The notes beneath the pieces are model-generated. The model saw nothing but the letters and a program-made list of their open reading frames with translations, did no database searches and was not told the origin of the DNA. A program made the translations under genes and the position numbers. 64,000 nt of DNA from Trichoplusia ni (Eukaryota > Arthropoda > Insecta > Lepidoptera > Noctuidae), in the NCBI RefSeq assembly GCF_003590095.1, contig NC_039480.1:12997328-13061327 (forward strand), given 5' to 3'. Shown in pieces: positions 39,201 to 50,160 of this stretch (the stretch's first letter is position 1; the number at the start of each line of letters is the position of its first letter).

Positions 39201-39939
39201 GCTGCTTTATTTGTATCTGTGATCTGGCACGGCTACCACGCCGGCTATTTCTTCTGTATCTACGCCTGCCCATTCTATTTGATGGCCGAAGATATCTACT
39301 ACAAACTCTACTATAAAGATGCCACTGGAACTGTAAGTATTTGTAACTGTGTAATATCGCAAGCAACACGTTTTTTTGGAGTACCTAAAATTTCCTGACT
39401 GAACTTAGTTGGAATTAAACCCGACTAATGCTGCAATGAATGTGGCTATTGGGCTATTTAAAACCGATTTTTTTTTTAAATAGATGAAAAACCACGGTTT
39501 CGCCTGCCTAGTACCCGATCTCCGCTGCTTTTCCACAATTTTTCCATATTTTCTCGTCGTTTTAACCTTCCCTGGGCTAAAATAAGCCAAATCGGTTCAG
39601 CCGTTTTCGAGTTATAGCGAGACTAACGAACAGCAATTCATTTTAATATATAAAGGAGATGCTTGCAATTTAACAATCGTACATGTTTTCTTTTTACAGA
39701 AAAAGAAAGTCATTGGATTCATAATGTGGTTCCTCCGTTCCCATTCGGAGTCCTACCAAGCTGCGGCATTCCTACTTTTAACATTCGATCGTATTTGGAT
39801 ATACTATACTTCAATGCATCATTATTGGTACGGCGTCTGGCTGACCTTCCTAATACTAGGTCTTATATTAAACCTAGTACAAAGACCAAGAAAACCAAAG
39901 ATTAAAGGTGAAGAAAAGAAACAAGAAATAAGCAATTAA
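36222..39939 (+). CDS. frj: MBOAT7-type lysophosphatidylinositol acyltransferase, 7 exons, 482 aa
   Basis: Exons: 36222-36451, 36564-36865, 37729-37880, 38191-38402, 38678-38851, 39194-39332, 39700-39939 (TAA). All are GT-AG with consistent phase. It is a multi-pass ER membrane O-acyltransferase. MBOAT7 (Drosophila farjavit) adds arachidonoyl or other polyunsaturated chains to lyso-phosphatidylinositol in the Lands cycle. Seen: TGPYYRYRTY (176-185), GFGAYPVQG, EYDFNTVESMD, the family asparagine in KVWNKAVQYW (N336), and the catalytic histidine in VIWHGYHAGY (H369). Length is near the human 472. The tail is Lys-rich (KKQEIS). An in-frame GTG 75 nt upstream is not used; the ATG at 36222 fits the N-terminus of the family. 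MBOAT1/2 and MBOAT5 (LPCAT3) are less likely because TGPYYRYRTY and the FGAYP block are MBOAT7-like. The symbol is assigned by homology to Drosophila. Confidence 0.92.
38029..38190 (+). repeat. Dispersed repeat (AAAGACACCCAGACTCA family), copy in MBOAT7 intron 3
   Basis: AAAGACACCCAGACTCAGAA begins a block that aligns with 61494-61615 (ACAAGTATT, GTGGAT.ACACAAA.GCTT, CGCGG/GCGGG). The reverse strand has a weak tRNA B-box resemblance, typical of tRNA-related lepidopteran repeats. It lies between MBOAT7 exons 3 and 4. Confidence 0.55.
39500..39659 (-). mobile_element. Probable partial Helitron-like element in MBOAT7 intron 6
   Basis: The minus strand reads A|TCTCCTTTATATATTAAAAT followed by GAATTGCTGTTCGTTAGTCT, a 5' end style I recognise from lepidopteran repeats. 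The other end could not be matched to CTAG|T, so the 3' limit is approximate and the element is likely truncated. It ends about 40 bp before exon 7. Confidence 0.45.
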
Positions 39940-42900
39940 TTTATTATTAATCTCAACAAACAGCTCAATTTGAAAGTAAGTGTTATAATTAGATTATATT
40001 TATAATTTAAAACATCTGTTAACATGTCAAAAAACTCTTTTTAGATAAGCCGTGTATTCATAAACAATACTTAAACATTAACGTCGCAATAGATCGTGCA
40101 ACTACCAGGCTACGTGACCTATTTATCAGTGTAATGTGATCTCAAATTGACCCTACTGTCGGATAGGATAAATTATTTATTTTATAGAAAGCGAGAGTGA
40201 GTAGGTACGTAGACGGTATAAAATTTCAGGTGTCCTAAATGTTTTTGTTTCTATGGCATGACATAGGGGTAACTCGTCGAAAAATCCCGAAATTGTGGTG
40301 TTGACAGCTGCAAAACCGACCGTTTTTCTGTACTAAGGAATAAAAAACGCAGCCATTGTCCATTAATGATTGTAGCCTCATCTCTGTAAGCTACTTACTG
40401 TTGTCTTCATTTTTAAACATGTCTCAATAGTTGATCAGACACTTTAGGGACCAAATTTAGACTGAATACACGGCGAAAAACACAATATACGTACGTCCTT
40501 CATAGAGCAAAATACAAGATTCTTTTTATCAATTCCTCCGAAATTTTTGTATCTACTTACGTCGATGACTTATGTATTATTTACGTGATTACAAAGAAAT
40601 ATCTTAACAAGATAACGCTGGACGAAATTTATTGAGTTTTATTTTTATAACTGGACGTAATATTTCTACCGAACTATTTATTTCAAAGTATAAAAATATA
40701 TTTGTAATGTGTATAAAACTTAACTGCAAATTAGAGGTATTTATAAAGTACCGTTTTAATGCAAATAGCTCACGCTATGCGTATTACTAGTAGTAAATAA
40801 ATATTTATATTATGTATCCTTAAATATATATACCAGCAGTATTATTACTTATCTTACAAACGTAACGACAGCAATTCACAGCAAAATTTGAACAAATTTC
40901 TAAGATAAAAATGTCGTTTTTGATTTGCAAGATAAGCAATATTGCTGCATATTTGATAGCATCAAGTTAAAGCCAGTTTTCGTAATAGCACTTATGTATA
41001 TATACTAGAGTTGTATTATGAAGCCTAAAGCCATTAAACATCAGTTGAAAAAAAGAACATCGGATAGAGGTTCCCATAAATTAAAAAAAAATGATAGAAT
41101 AGGACCCCTGGGGCTTTATTATGAAAACTAAGTATGACATGAGGTTCTATTTGAGATGTTATGGTTTTAGAAATCATTATACAAATCCATGTGGATTATA
41201 ATAAATATTACATTATATGTGGATATAAAATACATGCTAGATATAATTCCCACTTGAGAGAATAGCTTTCATCTACTTATTTATTTTATGGTAACAATAT
41301 ATTTATATTTATATAAAATCATGTCAATTGGAATGAACAATTATTATGTTTGAGTAAAATTATAGATGGATGTAAAAGGATTATAAATTTTATAAGTAGT
41401 AAATAGGGGTTGGTGTAATTTTAAGTTTTTTTTAATTACATGACATTCCTTGGGTATAAAAATGGGTTGGAATTATAGTGGTGTAAATGTTTTTATTTAA
41501 ATTTTAAGTGATTATGATATTAAAAATAAAATTTATACATGCTAAAGAATGAGTTCAAAATATTACTTATGGAAAGCATTTTTACTTCATTCCAAAATTA
41601 GACAAACTATGTTTTGAGTCTTACAACTGTCTGAATAAATTATGATATTTTATTCTTATTTTTTTTTGAGATTCATCTATAGAAGCCCTTAAACAATTTC
41701 GACAGAGCTACCGGCAAAAGCTCGGATATAAAGAAAAAAAAAATTAAAATGTCAACATTTAATGTTCACTTCGCTTATCACAATAACACAGAATTAAAAA
41801 CAGCACTGTATACTTATACTTAAATATAATATTAGAGTTAGTTACGAATAATATTCTGGATATATTGATGTATCAGGTACGTCAAGACCACTGTCACACT
41901 GAAAGGAAATAATGATATTAGAAATTGCATTGCTTTTGTTGGTCAGTGGCTAGTTTACGATATGGACAATTGGACAGTGCAGACTTACTTGTTTGATTAT
42001 ATTACAGTTGACGCTTAAAACCTATCTACATAGTGACAGAAAAAAAAACACTTGTTGAAATAAAGAATTACTATAGATACACAGTGGGGTAAAGGCTTGT
42101 ATAAAAAGAAAAAAAGAACTGTTCTACAAAATATAAGACATATATTTTTTCAACTTACGTTTTATCTAAGTACAACTAATTATAATTTATTATAGATAAA
42201 TCTTAGAGGTTTTAATGTCATGCGTTGGTACACAATGTCCAAGCAATGAAAAAAAAATTGTTAACAGGTTACCTATTTACTTTAAAGTCGTATAAAAATT
42301 AGTTTGTGTAAAGTCACAAAAAACTGAGGACATAGTGTACGTAAATATGCAATTACATATTTTATAATTGCATGTAGAACAATAATTACGTTGATTCATA
42401 AGACTATTTATCTTAAATTCTGACCAACAAATGATCCCAAATCGTAATCTAGCCATATTTAACATGAGTATTCTTATAAGCTACAGAGAGTATAGATTAC
42501 AGTATAAATAAATAGGCGTAAAAGGAATTAATTAACATCCATACTGATTCCTGAAACGCATCCCAAATATGCACGTTTAGTGTCTAATTTTTACGAAAAA
42601 AAATAATAAAGAAGGCATGAGGAGCCCTCTATTGACATTGCTCGATAATGCGCTTGCATTATACAGCTATAGTGTTCTATACAAATAGGCTGGAGAAAAA
42701 CAAATTTACAAAGTTTTTTCTTCCCATTAAATTGATCACTGTACCAACCGTTGCCAACCCTTAATCTATGAAAATTTGGACTGTCTAGCTATCACTATTC
42801 TGGTGAAAGAAAGACAGACAACGAAGTTAGTTATAGAACTCCATTATTACCCAAATAACCAAAATATTTTCATCATCCCACAAGTAACGTCAATAGGACG

Positions 42901-43780
42901 GCACGACGTATCGGCAACTCAAAACTCACTGACGAGTCACGTTTCAGTAATCGGTGTATAGCCTCAAAGTTGTTAACAATCATACCTCTAGTTATGCAAA
43001 CATTAAATGCATGCAAGTTAAGTTATCAGGTTAACTCGAAGTACTCTGGTTGTCCTGTCAAACATAAGATATTAACCACCACTTCCTCCACCTTTTTAAA
43101 ACATTAATTTGAGATGTCAAATTGTGAGATTCTTAATTAAATATGCAGCTAGAGTATTTTTTAAATTTGCATCTAAGTGCGTATGAAATAATATCACTTA
43201 CGTGTACATATTTTTTACAAGGTGCCATCCCAGTTCCCTTTACATGGGAAGCCAACCAGCATCGGGATGGATATTTACAAATATGCACTCTTATATAAGG
43301 TGTCGCATAAAATGTGTGGCTATAATTTAAATACTTCACTTGACATTAAAATGAAAAACTTAGGAACTCCAAATAAAAATCCGATCTAAATTCAGCCTTC
43401 TTTGTTAATAGTACGCACTGAATGAAGATGTTGTTCATTTCTATGTGCAGATCCAGTATTTGATACACCTTGTGTTCTCATTATTGTGACTATTTGTTAC
43501 AGGCAGACAATAGTGTAATAATGGTAAAAATACAACAACAACCTTGCTTACTTTACATCAATATTTAAAATCTACCAAATTAAACAAATAAGCCATTGCA
43601 AGCCTCTACAGAGCAAAAGAGAAAATTAGTAATTCGCAATATTAGTCACACTGAAGCTTGAATATTAATATTAATTGAAGTAGTGCAGATCAAGGATCAA
43701 TAAGCGTTGTTCGTGCGAGGTAAAGATAAAAGAACCAGATGTGCCACTCAATAGCTAACTACAGTCATTCGTAATTTAAT
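39940..43780. other. Tail-to-tail intergenic region, MBOAT7 to the secreted gene
   Basis: Very AT-rich. It includes the MBOAT7 3' UTR, with AATAAA at 40339-40344 and 40797-40802 as candidate poly(A) signals. I see no coding exon, RNA gene or clear transposon. Confidence 0.55.
40339..40344 (+). terminator. Candidate poly(A) signal of MBOAT7
   Basis: AATAAA 400 bp after the stop codon. A second one is at 40797-40802. Confidence 0.35.
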
Positions 43781-46700
43781 TTACCTAACGTTCCACCCGT
43801 AATGGACGGGCTTGCGCGTGGCCGCTCCACTATGGGGCGCATAACTTTGTCCGTAATTCTTGTTCTGATTTGGTTGACTATACGTTTGTTGGATTCCTGA
43901 TGGGTAAGATTGGGGGTTAGAACTCCTCGAATTGGAACTGTGCGAGGAATAGTTCGGATTTTCCATTATAGGCCTAGTGTTAAAAATGTTGCTCAGACCT
44001 CCATTCTTAGTGAAATCGTTCAAGAGAGATCCGAAAACGTTGGATAGGCCTCCAGTGCCACCAGCACCCCCAGTCGCGCCACCGCCGCCGCCGTTGGCGT
44101 ATTTGTTCAGAGTGTTTAGAATACTGTCGATAGGGCTGCCGCTGCCGCCAGTGTTGGAGTGCGAGCCGCCGTAAGAGCTGCTACCACCATGCGAAGAGCC
44201 ACCGTAAGGTGCGTTTCCACCATAGGGTGAGCCTCCACCGTACGGTGATCCAGGGTTGCTTGCACCTCCATACGGAGAACTGCCCCCAGTGTGCGTGTTG
44301 CTGCCATAAGGCGAGCCACCACCATAAGGTGAGTTTCCGCCAGTGGCTGATCCTCCGGCATAAGGAGAGTTTCCACCGTATGGTGATCCAGGGTTGCTTG
44401 CACCGCCATAGGGTGAACTGCCACCAGTGTGCGTGTTGCTGCCATAAGGCGAGCCAACACCGTAGGGTGAACCACCGTAAGGTGAGTTTCCTCCTGCCGG
44501 CGGGGCCGGCGGGTTGTAGTTAGGTGGCGATTCGAAGTCTCTTGTCGGCGTTTGGGGAGGTTTAGGCGTTGGAGCTGGTGCTGGCTTCGCAGGCTCCGAA
44601 TGCGAACCTTTAAAAATACGTCGAGGGTAAAATATCCGTATCCAATATTACACAAAGGAGGAATAATGTGTTAAATTACGTCCCTTTTTAGTAAGATAAA
44701 AAATACGTATTAAAACATCGTAAAGATGTTTGATTGTATGATCCGTAGAAACAATGCTACTCAAACTTTAGTTAATTATCAATGCCCCTTGTTAACTGAA
44801 CGATCGTGCTATGACAATGAACCTATTTTTGGATTCATTTAACTTCTTACCTTCTACTTGAGACTTCTTCTTGCAGGTCGGATATGTTCCGCAGTTGGAA
44901 TTGCCGTGATACGTGCACGGATCTTCGGCGAGGACACACACTTCGCTGTTCAGGCATCCTATGTCCTTACAGGTGCGTCCGTATTCTGTAATTGGAAAAA
45001 GAACTTGTAAAATAAATCAACAGTTCAGGGAGCCGTCAAGTCTTTAGTAAAACAACTGAAGCGGTAGACGTTAAACAGTGTATAGAACGGCATCTCCCTT
45101 CTATAAGTGCATCACTCACTTTAGTAAGTACTGATAGGCCCCAGTTTTACACAAAAAGGTAGGTCATGACGCAAGGCAGTAGCTTACTGACAATAGTAGT
45201 CAATCAAACTAATATCACCTCTGTACTATCTACGGCACATAAGCCTTCACATATGTATTCCCTATACTAAGACCGCAACCTAATTTGGACAGGCGCCCGA
45301 TATCTGGCAACAGGTTTGCCAGTCGCTCTTAATTACATGGAGCACAATACGGCGGAGAATAAAACCATAAGCTTGTTCGTACACGAGGCGAGACTAGTTT
45401 CCGAAACCGACTCTTCTAGTATCAAAGCAACGCCAACCAATCAGGAAAAAGAACGCTCACCGGAACGCATCTTTGAGGACTAAAGTTGTCGGGTATGGGA
45501 AACTGTCACCTCGTGTGTGAAAGAAAGGGTTTAGGCAATTACGTGTGTACGTATGTTACTACGAGTGCTGATTTGTAGGGCTTGGAATTGGCAACACTAA
45601 GCGTTTAGTCTCTTAATTGCTGTCTCGTTTTTATTTGGGTCGAGCAGACGAATTTGTACCCTTAAAATGTTAGGATTCCTAAAATTAACTTAGTTAAACA
45701 GCAATTTGGCCCAAATCAAAGATAACCGTTCATGAACTACAAAACAATAGTATAAAAAACAAGTTATAACAAAGTATCTTAATTTAATATTATTATTTAT
45801 TACTATTTATTTTTATTTGTTAAATATACAACAAAGCAAAGCAAAGCTATATTAAATATAGCTTTGCTTTGAAGCCTGTAAATTCAACTATGGCGTAAAT
45901 GTGGTTATTATGATTTTATGAAGTATGATACTAATTGGTAGAATATTAAATCAAGATATTCAGTTCGGAAAGAAAATGGAATAATTAAATGACTTTACAT
46001 AATTTTAATTCTGAACTCTCTTAACAATACCAGGTAGATATTATATTACGCTTACGTAATCCAGTATCTATCTGGCATCTAACGTCGCTTTTTCATGGTA
46101 CATCAGACAATTACGTAACTTCCTACTTTTTCTAAGAAGGGATCGTCAAAAATATCATTGGCAAAGAACTGTTTCAGATATCCACAATAACAGATACAGT
46201 TTTTGTGACAGGTTATCAGATTATGAAGAATATTTTCGAGAATTCGAACATTCAGGATTGTTTGAAAGCATTAATGGTTGATACTTATCATTTCTATTTA
46301 TAAAATACGGTCGAAATTCCTGTGTCTCACTTTTTGCCGTGTAACTTTCCGTTTCAATTGCAAATCTAAAGGCGACTACTAGAAAATCCCAAGAGTAGCT
46401 GCTAAAAAAAATTGGATTACATGGCCCGTCTATCATATCCTTCTACAACGAAAGCGCGGACCCAATTTTCCGAATTATCTTTACATTGTACACACGAACA
46501 AAATGGACGTCCATTTCCTCGTAATGTAATTCCTGATGCGGAAGTACTGCAAATTTTTCCAGAACATAAATCATTTTCAGATACTTAGGGGTATTATCTA
46601 CAGAGTACGCAATGTTACAATCGCTCCATCCCTGTTTGCTGGATAATAAAAAACATTTGGATAGGTAAAACGTGTTTGAAAATGAAAAAAGAAACCTATA

Positions 46701-48519
46701 TAATATCGTATGAATATATTTTATTTCGCTGTGTCTACGAGAATTTGCCCTTTTATAACCCTAAAGGCGTGACCGGGTAAAGAATTCGGTTGTAAGGGAA
46801 TAGGGATCATTTGCATATACAAGATTATATACTTAGATTGGACTTGCCGTCGTCTTCGAGAGTCAATATCACACGTAATAAAAGCCTACCGAACCGAAAA
46901 AGTTTGGCGTTGAATTGTTTTCCACTACGAAGGTTTTATGTGCGTTATCATAATACGTTTCGTAATACAGGTATTTTGTAGCCGAAATGTTATCGAGTCT
47001 AAACTGTTATTGCACTTTCGAAATATTAGGTGAATTTAGAAACTTTTTTACCATGTCAGTTTTGGTATTACCTCCAATATAGGTAGGATTTTGTATCATG
47101 ACTCCCAGTCTCCAAATGTTGTTTGAAGAACTAACGTATTATTAGAAATCACTTAGAACTTTGCCTAACTCAGTTCCCTGACTTTCTAGACGTGACTTTA
47201 ATCAGTTGAAAACGGGGCCAACTGCAGTTATCTTAAAGCGTATTCTAAAAGCTGAACTTCTAGATCCATATCATATTCCTTGAGAAAGGAACGCCGGGTG
47301 TAGATAATAAAGCCATGTCTGGCGTTGAAGTAATGACAGAGGTTAACGCTGGTTGTTAAACGAGTGCTCTGCACTTTATGTCTTAATATTTCACTATACT
47401 TGTTATTACAATACTTTACGACTGGTAATCCGAGTAGCAAAAATGTTTAAATTGTATGTTTATTGACATCAGCTTCAGTTGAGGCACTTATGCTCTACTA
47501 TGTTGAGTACGTTGAGTCTCATACAAAACATATTTCAGGTACAGGTACATCGGTACAGAATTCCCGATCTCCGAAAAATTCAACGTAAAATACAGCAGTC
47601 AGACACATTGTCAGACTTCCTGAGATGACATCTAGGAACGTGTTTTGTCCTAACAAGATAATAAAAATAGCTCCTCTTTGTGTCTTGTTCGTTAAAGCAG
47701 GAACGTGACTACAACGGCACAAATCACATGACTTGTTTTATTAATTAAAAAGAGCTATCCGATGTCTGATCCCATGTTTATGAACATCTACTACTATAGA
47801 CGGAAACTTGACTGCAAACAGTTATAGGTAACATGACATGTAATTTCTAATCATCACCACCAAACGTTTATTCACAAGCAAAACATGTTTCCTACGTAAC
47901 ATGTTATCCCCAAAATAAAATGTTCGATGGCAAAGTAAAACTTGAGGCAATATAAACAAATAAAATGGGCAACATGGAGCGGGATCATAACTCATTGTTT
48001 TGTCGCTTTGAGAGTCGGTTTACGCCGACATTAGGTACATTAGGTAATGGAATGGAGCCATATCTTGGCAATTCGGCGGTTGCGTGTACGTGCTTTCAGA
48101 AAAAGTGTTATGCTGTCAAACATCGGAAGGTATTGGAGACAGGAATCGTTTAAAATAAGGTATAACGTCGATAGGCATCGATGCGCAAGCGTGATGCTTG
48201 AAGGCGCCTGTTTATGAAGCGGGTGTAAAGCCAAAAATGTTATGATTAAGGTTACTGTGGTGTCGTGTACGTATAGGTAAAACTTCCATGAGCGTAAATT
48301 AGCATACGCGAGGGAGATTTCCGAAGTTGCTTTTGCTATTACAATAACGTTGTTTTCGATTTTGTGGGACGAATTGGCCAAAAGGCCATTCGAATATTTA
48401 CAAATTGTTCATTTATAAGATGTAAAGTTTCGTTACAAGTTATGTACAAAGTTCTTACTTGAAAATCCGTCAGCGTAGTAGACTAGGGCGAAAGCACACA
48501 ATACAGTCCTCCAATCCAT
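43781..48519 (-). CDS. Secreted Cys-module / SPYG-repeat protein, 3 coding exons, 340 aa, family not recognised
   Basis: Coding exons: 48519-48459, 44985-44851, 44607-43781 (TAA). Splice sites are TTTCAG|ATCAAAC before the ATG, TTTTCAA|GTAAGA, AATTACAG|AATACG, GTAGAAG|GTAAGA and TTTAAAG|GTTCGC, all in phase. Residues 1-20 are a signal peptide (MDWRTVLCAFALVYYADGFS). Residues 21-65 hold six cysteines (C26, C31, C37, C44, C52, C58), enough for three disulfides. Residues 70-103 are a Pro-rich linker. From about 106 to 215 come ten SPYG motifs plus SPYA and APYG, set in Gly/Ser/Asn. The C-terminus is Ser/Asn/Gln/Tyr-rich and ends HYGWNVR. The architecture suggests an extracellular matrix, cuticle or silk-like structural protein; that function is inference. 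A 179-codon antiframe ORF over exon 3 is a shadow of the repeats. Confidence 0.8.
44164..44500 (-). repeat. Coding repeat block with a 138-bp tandem duplication
   Basis: In plus coordinates GTGCGTGTTGCTGCCATAAG starts at 44291 and again at 44429, a period of 138 bp (46 codons). The two copies are nearly identical, with mostly synonymous differences (for example GGT/GGG, TCA/TCT, CCC/CCG). The repeat keeps frame inside the SPYG domain. The surrounding sequence is built of shorter 12-30 bp units of the same kind. Confidence 0.8.
44986..48458. other. Intron between signal-peptide exon and Cys-module exon of the secreted gene
   Basis: 3.5 kb intron. It holds a perfect 35-bp palindrome at 45837-45871 and several short open frames without recognisable features. 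Confidence 0.55.
45837..45871. repeat. Perfect 35-bp palindrome, 17-bp arms
   Basis: CAAAGCAAAGCTATATT (45837-45853), a single A, then the exact complement to 45871. It lies in the intron of the secreted gene. The near-zero loop makes it a cruciform-type palindrome. Confidence 0.85.
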
Positions 48520-49939
48520 GTTTGATCTGAAACAAATAAAACTTTCGATAAAACAGGTATAACAAAGAAAAATGAAACAGTAAATTGGAGACGTGACAAG
48601 TTTCCAAAACATTTTAACCTCGAGAGCTTAACAGTTCATTAGCTGAACGCTTAGAGGGTACCAGTGGCAAGATTCTAACAAACTTGAAGTGTAAGCAAGA
48701 TGAAATAGCTCTCCGACACGTGTATTTCAACCCAGCACACGTCTGTCCGACAGCTTTGCTGAAACTTTATGACACCTAGCTACATTCCCCGAGCAATTTC
48801 GCCGAAACTGTTTCGTATAACCTCGTTACCAACTACCGCGCTCCACTATGTAAGTAAACGTTTTGCGGATATGACACAAGTTGTTTCTCTTTATTGAAAA
48901 CAGGAGGAACGACGGATCTAGTTAGTGGCAGCTTGGAGTAGCGCCGCGTCTGTTTATATGTCCTGGGTCTAATTCCTATGAAAGCTGAACAGTTAGCGGC
49001 TAAGTATGTAAATTGAATTGAAAATTGGTTTTTGAACAATTAATTAACTGTATGTAAGTTATGTGAGAAGCATTTTCATTGCATATTTTGTAATCAGTTT
49101 ATAATTATTAGAATGTTAACAATTTATCTTATCTATATTAAAATGTTGGTTCAAAACTGTTTTTGACTTTGTTGGAAGCCGCCGCCACCAAGCTCTCAAT
49201 ACTGGGAAAGACCAGGAAGCGCAAACAGGAAAAATGAATTGTCTTCTAAATGCAGACATGTATTGAATACAGGAAAATTAAAAGGTTGAATATTCTATGT
49301 TCTAATAGAAATAGCGGTCGAAATAAATCTGTCGGCGAAATGATAGGGATGGTTGTAGGGAACCTCAATGTCGTAGGTCAATGAAGGTCAGAGGTCAGGG
49401 GTCGGGCCAGTCACGCAACTTAAACTTCAGTATACCTACACGGGAAGTACAGGTTGAATAAACTATACGGGAAAATCAATTTGGTTCGGCTTCCTTGGAC
49501 TTTACTTCGGTCGGGAATATTACTCATATTTTTGTTTCGAGAAGAGGTGAACATAATATAGCTAAGAGCTCCGTATTTATTAAAAATAGTTGTCAGTGTG
49601 GTATAGCATACTAGACTTGCCAGCGTTCAACTTGTTGTCGAAGGCAGAAACGGAGATATAAATAGATGCGTGAAAAAGAAAAGCCATCGAACGAATATGA
49701 GCTTTGCTCTACTATGGGCAGATCAGAACAAACATATTTTTGATGCGTATTAATAAAATGTACTGGTTGGCTATAATCTTAGTAATCGTAAAGAAAGGAA
49801 ACGTAACGGTCTTTAGCAGACCTCGAAAATGAATGGTGCTGATTAAAAAGGAGATTCAAATTAAAAGGATCCCTAGGGGGATATTACATGCCATAGAGCA
49901 GAAATTGGATAGCGATACGAGAGATATATTGCCCGACAT

Positions 49940-50160
49940 AAAGCCGTGCTCGGTAACTTTCTGCCCATTTCCGGCAGCCCACTTGTGAATCGTATTTCGG
50001 AATCCTTTTTATCTTTTTGCCTGTGCGGAGCGGCGGCGGAACGCGAAGTGACAGCGGCACCAAGCCACTTCGCAGCTCATATATCACTTGAGCCTGTAAC
50101 GGCCATGTTAACGGCCCGCCTGTCACCTCCGCGCTTCAACCGTCCACAAGCGTTTCTCTT
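49940..50160. other. Local GC-rich island, function unknown
   Basis: Contains GCGGAGCGGCGGCGGAACGC and GGCCCGCCTGTCACCTCCGC in otherwise AT-rich DNA, with open frames on both strands (+ 49946-50191, - 49884-50126). It could be a regulatory island or an unrecognised exon. I see no motif that decides. Confidence 0.3.

Noticed and set aside
44209..44523. 104-codon plus-strand open frame over the same repeats
   Set aside because: Antisense shadow created by the repeated GC-rich codons; no splice or start context supports it.
44116..44655. 179-codon minus-strand open frame rich in His/Thr/Met over the SPYG exon
   Set aside because: It is a frame shadow of the Gly/Ser/Pro repeat coding sequence. 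The correct frame joins in phase to the Cys-module and signal-peptide exons and ends HYGWNVR.
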